From an uncultured Maritimibacter sp. (GTDB lineage Bacteria > Pseudomonadota > Alphaproteobacteria > Rhodobacterales > Rhodobacteraceae), in assembly GCA_913063035.1 (NCBI GenBank), contig CAJXYS010000033.1:1-35933 (forward strand): 35,933 nucleotides of DNA. Direction: 5' to 3'. A model generated the notes under the pieces. That model was not told the DNA's origin, searched no databases, and saw only the letters and a program-made list of their open reading frames with translations. A program made the position numbers and the translations under genes. How positions within the stretch are numbered: the stretch's first letter is position 1; each line of letters opens with the position of its first letter. Positions 1 to 7,986 of the stretch are shown piece after piece.

Positions 1-21
1 TCACCGGCCGACTGGTCCTCG

Positions 22-990
22 TCAGACCGCCCTCGACCTGAAATCGGCGAAGCCGAAGCAGTAGATCAGACGATCCCCTGATTCCATGCAGATGCGTGCG
101 CGTCGCTGGGCTTCGGAAAGATCAGCTGGTGTCATGCGCTGTGCAGCGATGTCTCGACTGGTTGCGGCATCATTAAATCCATTAGCCGCAGAAATGTTGG
201 ACCACATATGCGCTAGAATATTGTTCTGAAGAACACCCTGGCCCGTTCCATACATTAGGCCGAGAATGTGTTGCGCCTCTGCTAATCCTTTTTCGGCAGC
301 CATACGATACCAGCGAAGCGATTCAGCATAATCCTGCGGGGTGCCTTGGCCAAGGTAGTACATGAGCGCGAGATTGTATTGTGCAGATGCAATTCCTTGT
401 TCAGCAGCCATGCGAAGCCAGCGAAGTGCTTCAGCGTAATCCTGCGGGGTGCCTTGGCCATTTGCGTACATGAAGGCGAGATTGTGTTGGGCCTCCGCTA
501 ATCCCTTTTCGGCAGCCATGCGATACCAGCGAAGTGCTTCAACGTAATCCCTCGGGGTGCCTTCGCCATTGTCGTACATGAGCGCAAGATTGTATTGTGC
601 AGCTGAAAGTCCCTGTTCGGCAGCCATGCGATACCAACGAAGTGCTTCAGCATAATCCTGCAAGGTGCCTTGGCCATTTGCGTACATGAAGGCGAGATTG
701 TGTTGCGCTTGCGCAAGTCCTTCTTCAGCGGCCATGTTGAACCAACCAAATGCTTTACTCAAATCCTGCGGGACGAATTCGCCGTTAAGGTAGATAATCC
801 CAAGACTATATTGGGCTATAGCGTCTCCCTGTTCTGATAATAACTCCAAATTTTGTATTGCTCGATCATAGTTGTTTTCTCTGAAGGCAGATATCGCGGT
901 ATTCCAATCTTGAGCATGAACAATCGTGTGCGTCTGAAAAAACAGGGCACATGCAAGGAGTGAAATTGCAGTCTTTTGAAAATACTTCAT
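22..990 (-). CDS. Exported Sel1-repeat (SLR/TPR-like) protein
   Basis: The protein is 322 aa from ATG at 990; an in-frame ATG at 1029 is less likely because the 990 start is followed at once by a signal peptide (MKYF, then a hydrophobic stretch, ending near HAQD) and has GAAGG upstream. Residues about 55-270 form six Sel1-like repeats of 36 residues, each with the AQxxLxxMYxxGxG and ALRWYRMAAExG pattern. Sel1 proteins are helical-solenoid scaffolds for protein-protein contacts, often periplasmic or involved in signalling; no catalytic motif is visible. At DNA level the repeats are 108 bp units with a 216 bp higher-order copy. It is transcribed away from the transposition genes. The partner and role cannot be inferred. 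The family assignment is firm, the function unknown. Confidence 0.85.
   Translation of the reverse strand: MKYFQKTAISLLACALFFQTHTIVHAQDWNTAISAFRENNYDRAIQNLELLSEQGDAIAQYSLGIIYLNGEFVPQDLSKAFGWFNMAAEEGLAQAQHNLAFMYANGQGTLQDYAEALRWYRMAAEQGLSAAQYNLALMYDNGEGTPRDYVEALRWYRMAAEKGLAEAQHNLAFMYANGQGTPQDYAEALRWLRMAAEQGIASAQYNLALMYYLGQGTPQDYAESLRWYRMAAEKGLAEAQHILGLMYGTGQGVLQNNILAHMWSNISAANGFNDAATSRDIAAQRMTPADLSEAQRRARICMESGDRLIYCFGFADFRSRAV
255..790 (-). repeat. Tandem 108-bp repeats encoding Sel1 units
   Basis: The coding strand repeats with a 108-bp period; the segment reading GGCAGCCATGCGATACC or close variants recurs near 294, 402, 510, 618 and 726. A 39-bp stretch at 451-489 is identical to 667-705, exactly 216 bp apart, so two-repeat blocks were duplicated recently. 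Confidence 0.8.
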
Positions 991-1029
991 GACGGCGCGA
1001 CCTTCGATGATGCGAGCGCCTTGAATCAT

Positions 1030-1785
1030 AAGAATCCCCGGATTCTCCGTGAAGCATTAAGATCACTTGTCCACATGTTTAACGCCCTTCCAGGCGCGCC
1101 CCGCCTCCCTGTCTGGGAGCAAATAGGGAGCGCGATCCGGGTCATTGGAGCCCTCTAAAGCGCCTCAGTCCGCGCCCAGGCTCTCTGTCCAGACTTAAGC
1201 ATCTGTAATAAAACAATAATCTTTTGAGAATTCCCTATACCAAAGATTTTAATGGCCAAACATTGACTCCCACCTCGAAAGTTATCACCCTTAATGCTGT
1301 CAAGAGGACGCACGACCTCACCGACCATGTTCTTTCGAAAGACATGGCGGCCGGACATCAGAGACCTTCAGTTCAGGAAGCGCCCTCGGGCATCGGGCTT
1401 CCATCCTGCGATCAGGCCTCGTGCAGTCAGCTCGCAGTTCATCACAGAAGAAGAGCGCAAGCTCTGCCGTAGCGATGGACTGCGATCATGAGACGTTTAA
1501 CGCCAGCTCAGCACCTGTGTCCCCAGGCCGTCCGCGGCGTGGCTTTCGCATGCGCAATGGCCTGGCGCGCGGATCGAACGCGCCGATCGCTCTCTGAACG
1601 CACTCCAGCGGCGCCTGCCGCCACGCCACGTCAAGCAGGGCTCATACCGAGCTGATTGCTCCACCCAAGGGTTCGCCCGGGTCGGAGCTCAGCCATCCCC
1701 GCATTCGCGGTTCAATGACATCGCCATCGCCGACGATCGCCCTTGAGACGGGCTGATCCGGCATGGCCTTGCCGAGGTATGTGCC
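1030..1785. other. Gene-poor region upstream of tnsA, probable transposon end
   Basis: There is no convincing gene here. Short open frames (for example around 1224-1491 and 1488-1655) lack recognisable domains or good ribosome binding sites. The 1200-1270 part is AT-rich and contains repeat motifs shared with the region behind tniQ (described separately). The 1280-1785 part is GC-rich and may hold the tnsA promoter and gene debris. Confidence 0.5.
1204..1270. repeat. Candidate tnsA-side transposon end with TnsB-like sites
   Basis: This AT-rich segment carries CAATAATCTT at 1214-1223, CTATACCAAAG at 1228-1238, GGCCAAA at 1254-1260 and AAACATTGACTCC at 1258-1270. CAATAATCTT recurs inverted at 7592-7601, and AAACATTGACTCC recurs inverted with one mismatch at 7624-7636, on the other side of the tns genes. 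Tn7-like ends are arrays of short TnsB-binding repeats in opposite orientation, so this is a plausible end. The exact terminus is not resolved: TGT at 1186 or 1204 is possible, but no target duplication is visible. Confidence 0.4.
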
Positions 1786-2457
1786 ATGGAATTGACGTCC
1801 ACTATCGGAGCCTATGCTCCGCCCGCCCCATCTCTCGCCGCGCGCTCGGTCGCCCTGGCATCGAAAGCCCATTTCGCCGGTCAGCTGGTCATCCCAGACG
1901 GCGATGACGGTCGCGTCGTGCTGGCCGAAAGCCATCTGGAATTCTGCTGGATCATCTACCTGCTCGCCCAACCGACGGTGAAAACCGTGGTGGAGCAGGT
2001 CCGCTTCGCCTGGACCGATCATACGGGCAAGGCCCAGCTGAAGTATTTCGACATCGTCGCCATCCTCAAGGACGGCCGCAAGCTCGCCTGCGAGGTGAAA
2101 CCCACGGTTCGTCTGAAAAGCGGCCGGGTGCTCAAGGAGCTGCGCCAGATCTCGGGCCAGATCGAAGGGCATTTCGATGAAGTCCGGCTTCTGACGGAAA
2201 AGGGCCTCGACCGGATCACGCTCTTCAATGCCGAGATCCTCTTCGGCATGGCTGATGCCGACCCGGACGCAGATGAAGCCGCCATCGCCCTGATCGAGAC
2301 CCTGGCCGGCAGCGCCGCGCTCGGGGAGCTGACCACAGTTCTCGGGATCGGAGCGCGCGGCTTTCGGGCCCTCGTGCGCCTGATCGGTGCCCGCCGTCTG
2401 GCGCTCTGCCACCATGAGCGGATCTCCCATTCCGCTCTCGTTCGGCGGGAGGCCTGA
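1786..2457 (+). CDS. tnsA: TnsA-like transposon endonuclease
   Basis: The protein is 223 aa, with ATG at 1786 preceded by GCCGAGG about 9 nt upstream. It resembles TnsA, the restriction-enzyme-like nuclease that cuts the 5-prime ends of a Tn7-type element so that it leaves by cut-and-paste. The expected acidic core is visible: ESHLEF near residue 47, YFDIVAILKDG (Asp near 87) and CEVK near 104, giving an E-D-ExK pattern. Conserved context such as VVEQVRFAWTD fits the TnsA N-terminal domain. The stop lies 3 bp before the tnsB start, so the two are probably translated together. The presence of TnsA favours non-replicative Tn7-like transposition over the replicative TniA-only (Tn5053) mode. Confidence 0.85.
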   Translation: MELTSTIGAYAPPAPSLAARSVALASKAHFAGQLVIPDGDDGRVVLAESHLEFCWIIYLLAQPTVKTVVEQVRFAWTDHTGKAQLKYFDIVAILKDGRKLACEVKPTVRLKSGRVLKELRQISGQIEGHFDEVRLLTEKGLDRITLFNAEILFGMADADPDADEAAIALIETLAGSAALGELTTVLGIGARGFRALVRLIGARRLALCHHERISHSALVRREA

Positions 2458-2460
2458 GCC

Positions 2461-4629
2461 ATGTTGAGACTCGATAAACCTGGTAAGGGCGCCGTCCCCC
2501 AATATTCTTTCGACGAGCATGACCTCATCAAGCTCGATGGGCTCGAGATGCGTGCAGGCTATCGCAACAGCGAAGGCATCATCCTGACACCGGTCGGGCA
2601 GGGGCCATCCCAGCATTTCAGCCACGCTGAACTCCGGGATCTGCTGCGCCAGAACCGCCTCAAAGTCGAAGTCGGGCATTTCAAAGCAGGCAATGTCCTG
2701 AATGACTGCCCCGATAGCGGCGATCTGATGACCCGCCTCGACGGCCCGATGGAGGAGCGCGTGCGTTTCCGCGAGGCGCTGGTCCTGGCCTTCTTCGAGC
2801 TCGAAAGGCGCCTGCGCCGGGATGGCCAGCGCCCGCTGAAGCGGACGGATGAGGCAATCACGGCCCATGCCGATCAGATCCGGCTGATCGCCAAGGATTA
2901 TTACATGAAAAGCGGTGGTGCCGCGGCCTCCAAGACGGCCGTGCTGCCAACGAAATTCTCAGCCCGCAGTCTGCGGCGCTGGATCTCGGCCTATACGAAC
3001 CTCGGGCGCCGCGGCCTGGTCGATAATTACTCCCATTCCGGCAATCGGGAGACCCGGTTTCCATCTGAGGTCCGGGTGATCATGGCGGAGGAGGTCAAGA
3101 GCTACCTCTCGTCGAACAAGCCGACGAAAAAGCAAATCGCAGATCACGTCCGCGACCGGGTCGAAGAGCTCAACATCGAACGCGAGGCTCTCGGCCAACA
3201 GCCGCTCCCTGTGCCCTCGCGCAACGCTGTCGCCACAGCCATCGATGCGCTCGATCCCTTCACCGTCGCGGTGGCGCGGGAGGGCCGGGATAAGGCGCTG
3301 CGCAAGATGCGACAGACGCGCGCCGGCCTGACTGAGAATCTGGTCGCGCCGCTCACCCGTGTCGAAATGGATGAATGGCGGATCGACCTCTTCTCGATCT
3401 TCGAGGAAAACGGGCTGCTCGATTTCATCGATGAAGAAGACCGCAAACGCCTCGGCCTCAATGGCAAAAAAACCCGGTGGTGGGCGACCGTCGCGATCTG
3501 CGCCACAACCCGTGTCATCGTCGGGATGCGCTTATCCCTGTCGCCGAGCCAATACAGCTCTCTCGACTGCCTGCAGATGATCCTGAACGACAAGGGGCAA
3601 TACGCCGACGCCGTGGGGGCGCTCTCGCCCTGGAACATGGCTGGCCGGCCAACCCTTCTGGTGACAGATGGCGGCTCTGCCTTCAAAGCCGCCGATTTCC
3701 GCGCCGCCTGCGCCGATCTCAAGATCCCCTTCGAGATCGCCGTGAACGGCCTCCCGCAGATGCGGGCCCGGATCGAACGGGTCTTTCGGACCATGGGGGT
3801 GAACCTCATGCCGCGCCTCAGCGGCCGGTCCTTCGAAAGTATCGCCGCGCGGGGGGATCATGATGGCGAAGCAGAGGCGGCGCTGAGCGTCCGTGATCTC
3901 ACCTTCGCCCTGACGCGCTGGGTCGTCGACATCTATCACAACACCCCTCACGAAGGTCTCGGAGGCGACACACCCCTGGAGACCTGGGACCGCCTCGTCG
4001 CGGAATGGGGCGTTCGCCCGGCGCCAGGGCCAGAAGAACAGGCGGCGATCTTCGCCAGGCCCATGGTCCGCAATCTCGAGGGGGACGGGATCACCGTGCT
4101 CGGCATTCGCTATCACAGCGATGAGCTGGCCCAATTCGGCCTGCACCGGAGAGGCAAGGCGATGAACATCCGCTGGTCGCCTGCAGATCTCGGGGCGATC
4201 TGGGTCAAATGCGATGGCTGGATCCGGGTGCCGGCCGTCTTCGACCGCTTCAAAGGCGTCACGGCCTCCGACTGGGTGGCGGCGGCGCGTCGCCTGCGCA
4301 TGAACCAGAGGGAGCGGCAGAAGATCTCGCGCACTATTATTCGGGCAGCGATCAAGGAGATCGAGACCCTCAATGATGCGGCCCGCCGGCGCGCAGGCCT
4401 CGTGACAGAATCCCTGGATGGAGAAGTCCTGGCGCGGATCGAGGAGCAGATCTTCATCGGCTTCGGCGTAGCGGATCACGAAGAGGCGCCCGAGACCCGC
4501 GCGACCGGGGATGGGATCGGTGTCGCGGTCACGCCGATCGATCCCACGGCTCCAACACCTCCGCCCGTCATCACCCCGCAGCGCCGCAGCCTTGGCGAGG
4601 ACGCTGATGACTGGGATCTCGGCAATTGA
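2461..4629 (+). CDS. tnsB: TnsB-like DDE transposase
   Basis: The protein is 722 aa, close to the about 700 aa of Tn7 TnsB. It is the transposase that binds the element ends and joins 3-prime ends to target DNA. An RNase-H-fold catalytic triad is readable: D304 in VEMDEWRID, D403 in LVTDGGSAF and E439 in RARIERVFR, so the last two are separated by 35 residues as in rve integrases. The N-terminal part (about 120-240) has helix-turn-helix-like segments (FSARSLRRWISAY). After the core, about 535-590 (ITVLGIRYHSDEL, GAIWVK) matches the Mu transposase C-terminal beta-barrel. The acidic/proline-rich tail could be the TnsC contact. An intrinsic-terminator hairpin lies directly behind the stop codon. 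Confidence 0.92.
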   Translation: MLRLDKPGKGAVPQYSFDEHDLIKLDGLEMRAGYRNSEGIILTPVGQGPSQHFSHAELRDLLRQNRLKVEVGHFKAGNVLNDCPDSGDLMTRLDGPMEERVRFREALVLAFFELERRLRRDGQRPLKRTDEAITAHADQIRLIAKDYYMKSGGAAASKTAVLPTKFSARSLRRWISAYTNLGRRGLVDNYSHSGNRETRFPSEVRVIMAEEVKSYLSSNKPTKKQIADHVRDRVEELNIEREALGQQPLPVPSRNAVATAIDALDPFTVAVAREGRDKALRKMRQTRAGLTENLVAPLTRVEMDEWRIDLFSIFEENGLLDFIDEEDRKRLGLNGKKTRWWATVAICATTRVIVGMRLSLSPSQYSSLDCLQMILNDKGQYADAVGALSPWNMAGRPTLLVTDGGSAFKAADFRAACADLKIPFEIAVNGLPQMRARIERVFRTMGVNLMPRLSGRSFESIAARGDHDGEAEAALSVRDLTFALTRWVVDIYHNTPHEGLGGDTPLETWDRLVAEWGVRPAPGPEEQAAIFARPMVRNLEGDGITVLGIRYHSDELAQFGLHRRGKAMNIRWSPADLGAIWVKCDGWIRVPAVFDRFKGVTASDWVAAARRLRMNQRERQKISRTIIRAAIKEIETLNDAARRRAGLVTESLDGEVLARIEEQIFIGFGVADHEEAPETRATGDGIGVAVTPIDPTAPTPPPVITPQRRSLGEDADDWDLGN

Positions 4630-4638
4630 TGCTGCTCC

Positions 4639-4665
4639 GCGCGGCCGGCTTCGGCCGCGCTTTTT
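4639..4665 (+). terminator. Intrinsic terminator/attenuator between tnsB and tnsC
   Basis: GCGCGGCCG at 4639-4647 and CGGCCGCGC at 4652-4660 form a perfect 9-bp GC stem with a GCTT loop, followed by TTTTT at 4661-4665. It sits only 9 nt after the tnsB stop and 26 nt before the tnsC start, inside what would otherwise be one operon. Confidence 0.8.
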
Positions 4666-4690
4666 GAACCGTAGCAACAAGGATACAGCT

Positions 4691-5650
4691 ATGCGGAAGA
4701 CTGAATACGAGATCGACCAGATCATCGCGAATCTGCGCGGCAGGCATATCAGCACCTCGCGTGATCAAATGATCCGCGCTGAAATCGACCGGCTGCTGCG
4801 CCGGGATCCGGAGGGGAACCTCATCCCGGAGCCGAGGCGCTTCAGCGGCGGCATCGAGACCAGGGGTATCGTCGTCACGGGCGGGCCGGGCAGCGGCAAG
4901 ACGACCATTCTGAACAATGTCCTCTCAAATCACCCCGCTCTCGGAGCGCAGGACGGGGCGCCGCCGCGTTATCTGTCGCTCGGCGTGCCAAGCCCGGCGA
5001 CCCTGAAGAGCCTCGGCTGCGAAATCCTTCGGATGACGGATTATCCGGAGGTTTCCGAGCGGAGGGAACGGTGGAGCATCTGGGGTCTCGTACGCCATCG
5101 CCTGGCCATGCTCGGCATCGTCTGCCTGGTGATCGATGAGGCACATGATCTGAATTCCGCGGGATCACTGAGAGAAACTCTCGACATCTTTTCGGCATTC
5201 AAATCGCTGCTGAAAGCGGATCCTCCGATCATCGTGATTCTGTCGGGCGTCCCGGTTCTGCAAGAGCTCATCTCCGTCGAAGGGCAGACTCAGCGACGCT
5301 ATGCGAAGATCGCGCTCCCGACTGTTTCTGGTCTGCGGGAGGAGGAGAACCTGTCTCGTGCGATCAATGAATTCTGCCGGATCGCAGGAATCGCGCCGCC
5401 CGATGTCGCCGTGGTGCCTCGGCTCGTTCATGCCAGCCGCGGGATGTTCGGGATGTGCATCGAAAACCTGATCAATGCGATCGAGGCGGCGCTGCGGGTT
5501 GGCGATGACAAGCTCGAGCTTCTGCACTTCGCTGAATCCTGGGCGATGACGAACCAGCGGCCCGATCATGAGAACCCGTTCCTGGCGGACCGGTTTTCAA
5601 CGATCCGTCTCGAGCCTGAATTCAACCCGATGGCATGGAGGCGGAAATGA
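4691..5650 (+). CDS. tnsC: TnsC-like AAA+ ATPase (TniB family)
   Basis: This is a regulatory ATPase that bridges the target selector and the transposase and polymerises on target DNA. The frame is open from 4511, overlapping tnsB, but the ATG at 4691 is preferred: it has AAGGA 7 nt upstream and follows the terminator, giving 319 aa. Walker A GGPGSGKTT is at residues 64-72 and Walker B CLVIDE at 145-150 followed by AHDL; IIVILSG near 180-186 fits sensor 1. The length is nearer to TniB (about 300 aa) than to Tn7 TnsC (555 aa), so N- and C-terminal contact regions are short. Its stop overlaps the tniQ start as ATGA at 5647-5650, implying translational coupling. Confidence 0.9.
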   Translation: MRKTEYEIDQIIANLRGRHISTSRDQMIRAEIDRLLRRDPEGNLIPEPRRFSGGIETRGIVVTGGPGSGKTTILNNVLSNHPALGAQDGAPPRYLSLGVPSPATLKSLGCEILRMTDYPEVSERRERWSIWGLVRHRLAMLGIVCLVIDEAHDLNSAGSLRETLDIFSAFKSLLKADPPIIVILSGVPVLQELISVEGQTQRRYAKIALPTVSGLREEENLSRAINEFCRIAGIAPPDVAVVPRLVHASRGMFGMCIENLINAIEAALRVGDDKLELLHFAESWAMTNQRPDHENPFLADRFSTIRLEPEFNPMAWRRK

Positions 5651-7497
5651 GACAGAGACTGAAACCGATCCTGCCGATCCACACTGATGAAACCCTGATG
5701 TCCTGGGTGACGCGTCTGGCGGGGCTCCATACCGGGGACATGCTCGTTCCGTTCCTGAACGATTATCAGATCGTTCTGGCCGATCTGGTCCAAGGCAAGG
5801 ACAGCGTGGTGCAGCAACTCTCGGATATCACGGGGATGGACCCATCAAGACTGCGCTGGCAGGCACCCCAACAGATCGGGATCCGGCGTTACAGGCTTCG
5901 AAATGAAGAGGTCGCCGTGGAAATCTTTCGTGGAACGCGCACAGGATTCTGCCCTGCATGCCTCCTCGAGGATGATGAGCGCGGCGACCCATCATCTCAT
6001 CGCCGCGGACGGTTGTTGTGGATCTTTGATCCTGTGCGCACCTGTCGAAAGCACAGCATCGAGTTGATTGATCGAAAGCAGGAAACATGGCTGGATCGCA
6101 CACGCCAAATGAACCTTATCGTGCCAGAGCGTGGCGCCGCGCTGGAACAACTCATTCGGCAGCAAACGCACCGCACCCCGTCTGATCTTCAAGGATACAT
6201 CGAGGCGCGCCTGCAAGGTGCACGCGGCCCTGAATGGCTGGATAACCAGGAACTGGAGCAAGCGGTGCGCGCAACCGAGATGCTGGGCGTCGTGCTGGAA
6301 TACCCGCCTGAGATTGCGTTGGGGAGCCTGACGTCAGCCGACTGGGACGTCGCAGCCCAGACAGGCTTCCAATTCACATCAAGAGGTGAAACCGGAATTC
6401 AGGAGGCCTTCTTCGAGATCCTGGAAAATGCTCTCCGCAGATCAGAAAAGGTCTATGGATATGGCCCCCAATTCGTATTCCGGCAGCTTTATCATTGGGC
6501 TGAATTCAAGAAAAATAAGAAAGATCCGGGGCCAATTAAAACATTGCTTCGGCAGTTTTCTGTCGAGCACATGAGAACCGATTTCGGCCGTAACTCAAAG
6601 AGAGCAATCCCAAAGGTCAGGGGGCCGAAGGGCATTCAGGATCTCTCTCGAGAGCATGGCGTTCACTACCTCACATTGCGGAAAATCCTTGCCGCTCAAG
6701 GAATCATTCCTGAAGGTTCATCAGTGGTTCGTCCTGGTTCGTTCGATGTCAAAGCTGCCGAAGAGGCCATTCGCAGCTGGAAAGATGTCATTCCGAGAAA
6801 TCGGCTGCCTCAATATATGGATGCGACGCGTGGGCAGGTCTCAATCCTTATTGAGACAGGGCTTCTTCCGACGATCGACGTTGGTAAAAGTGTTGAAGTC
6901 AAGATGGTTCGAGGCGTCGCCAAATCCGTCGTCGACAGGTTTTTAGAAGACCTTCATCGGAATGCAGTAGAGGTTGATGAAATTCCCGAAGGAATGAAAG
7001 ATATTCCTGGGACGGCGCAGAAATCTCGAGTGACCACAGACGTTATTGTCGAGATGGTGCGGCAGCGCGAGGTTGAACGCATCGTCAAGAAGCGGGGTCA
7101 ACAGGGCTATCTCGCTCTTCACCTCGATCCGGTAGAAGTTTCGCGTATTCATGAATATAGGCGTCCAGAAACCTGCCTGACGAGGATCGAACTCGCGGAG
7201 GAAATTGGAATGTACCGCGGCGCGCTCGGCAGACTGTTGGCGGCGGGTTGGGGACCTGAGCTCTTTCCCGGCGTGAGTTTTTCTCCTGGTGGTCCAGTCC
7301 ACGTGACGCCTGATGCCATTAAACACTTCGTTGAGACCTACGTTACACTGAATGCGCTCAGCTCTGGAGGGAAATTCAATCGCGGCAGGATCAAGAGGAG
7401 GCTTCTGGATCGCGGGGTTGCACCTATGATCGATCCGGCGCTGGTCAAAGTAACGCTCTATCGCCGCGCCGATATCCCGCCGGATCTGCTCGACTGA
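5647..7497 (+). CDS. tniQ: TniQ/TnsD-family target-site selector
   Basis: The protein is 616 aa from ATG 5647, chosen over an in-frame ATG at 5635 because GGAGGCGG lies just upstream and the start overlaps the tnsC stop. The N-terminal TniQ domain (about 1-140) has the DETLMSWVTRLA motif and a zinc finger with C102, C105, C133 and H136. The long C-terminal region contains several HTH-like modules (LSREHGVHYLTLRKILAAQG; QYMDATRGQVSILIETG; ELAEEIGMYRGALGRLLAAG; FNRGRIKRRLLDRG). TnsD proteins use such an extension to recognise a specific chromosomal att sequence, whereas short TniQ proteins (about 400 aa) serve resolution-site or RNA-guided targeting. The length therefore suggests a TnsD-like sequence-specific pathway. 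A terminator follows at 7517-7542. Confidence 0.88.
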   Translation: MRQRLKPILPIHTDETLMSWVTRLAGLHTGDMLVPFLNDYQIVLADLVQGKDSVVQQLSDITGMDPSRLRWQAPQQIGIRRYRLRNEEVAVEIFRGTRTGFCPACLLEDDERGDPSSHRRGRLLWIFDPVRTCRKHSIELIDRKQETWLDRTRQMNLIVPERGAALEQLIRQQTHRTPSDLQGYIEARLQGARGPEWLDNQELEQAVRATEMLGVVLEYPPEIALGSLTSADWDVAAQTGFQFTSRGETGIQEAFFEILENALRRSEKVYGYGPQFVFRQLYHWAEFKKNKKDPGPIKTLLRQFSVEHMRTDFGRNSKRAIPKVRGPKGIQDLSREHGVHYLTLRKILAAQGIIPEGSSVVRPGSFDVKAAEEAIRSWKDVIPRNRLPQYMDATRGQVSILIETGLLPTIDVGKSVEVKMVRGVAKSVVDRFLEDLHRNAVEVDEIPEGMKDIPGTAQKSRVTTDVIVEMVRQREVERIVKKRGQQGYLALHLDPVEVSRIHEYRRPETCLTRIELAEEIGMYRGALGRLLAAGWGPELFPGVSFSPGGPVHVTPDAIKHFVETYVTLNALSSGGKFNRGRIKRRLLDRGVAPMIDPALVKVTLYRRADIPPDLLD

Positions 7498-7516
7498 TCC
7501 TGGGATCGCCGTAGAG

Positions 7517-7542
7517 AAAAGCCGCCTTCTGGCGGCTTTTTT
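7517..7542 (+). terminator. Intrinsic terminator after tniQ
   Basis: GCCGCC at 7521-7526 and GGCGGC at 7531-7536 form a stem with a TTCT loop, extended by AAAA on the left and followed by TTTTTT at 7537-7542. It closes the transposition operon. The A/T flanks make it potentially bidirectional. Confidence 0.88.
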
Positions 7543-7561
7543 GTGCTTAAAGGTCCGGTTT

Positions 7562-7740
7562 TGCTGGCCAAATTATGGCTGGTGGATGGACAAGATTATT
7601 GGTGAAAATCACTAATTTTGTTTGGAATCAATGTTTTAGGTTTTTTGAGAGGACAAATTTTGGCCGGCGGAACACGGGCGTAGTTATGCCAAATCGGCGG
7701 ATTTTTCTGCCACGCGTCGGCGAAAGTTTTGCCTGCGTCT
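7562..7740. repeat. AT-rich repeat region behind tniQ, candidate transposon end
   Basis: This is a sharp AT-rich island in GC-rich DNA. It carries GGCCAAATT at 7567-7575, AAGATTATTG at 7592-7601, GGAATCAATGTTT at 7624-7636, AATTTTGGCC at 7657-7666, GTTATGCCAAA at 7683-7693 and TGCCACGCG at 7708-7716. The second and third are the inverted counterparts of motifs at 1214-1270. The last two are inverted counterparts of motifs at 23832-23842 and 23747-23755. This is what an array of TnsB-binding sites would look like. No TSD was identified. Confidence 0.45.
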
Positions 7741-7986
7741 GTAAGGCTTTGTAAAATATATTCTTTTCAGAAGCAGGTTTTGGGTCCCGAAATCGTGCTC
7801 TTCAGAATGAGTTTGTGCGCTTATGCCAGCACGGATTGCCCGGCACGGCCGTCGTGATGAGGCCGCGCCGTGCAACCCCGTGCCGGCGGTAACGCGGACC
7901 CCGGAAACGAAATCATTTGACCGGAGCAGGGATCTTCTGCCGCGGCCCACGGCGGGCCCGCGCATTCCACCAGGAAAGGTGATCCC
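7741..7986. other. Leader region of the orphan gene pair
   Basis: The first part (7741-7800) is AT-rich (GTAAAATATATTC) and could supply a promoter; the rest is GC-rich. No gene is recognised. It ends in AGGAAAGG, the ribosome binding site of the next gene. Confidence 0.4.

Noticed and set aside
1294-1491. Short plus-strand frame upstream of tnsA
   Set aside because: No ribosome binding site and no recognisable domain; not supported as a gene.
1642-2868. Long open frame on the minus strand (408 codons)
   Set aside because: It lies opposite tnsA and the start of tnsB, which have clear motifs; the frame is a GC-rich shadow with no domain.
1181-7679. Target-site duplication around candidate ends (TGT at 1186 or 1204, ACA at 7672-7674)
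   Set aside because: Flanking 5-mers (CTCTC or GCATC against CGGGC) do not match, so the exact ends were not called.
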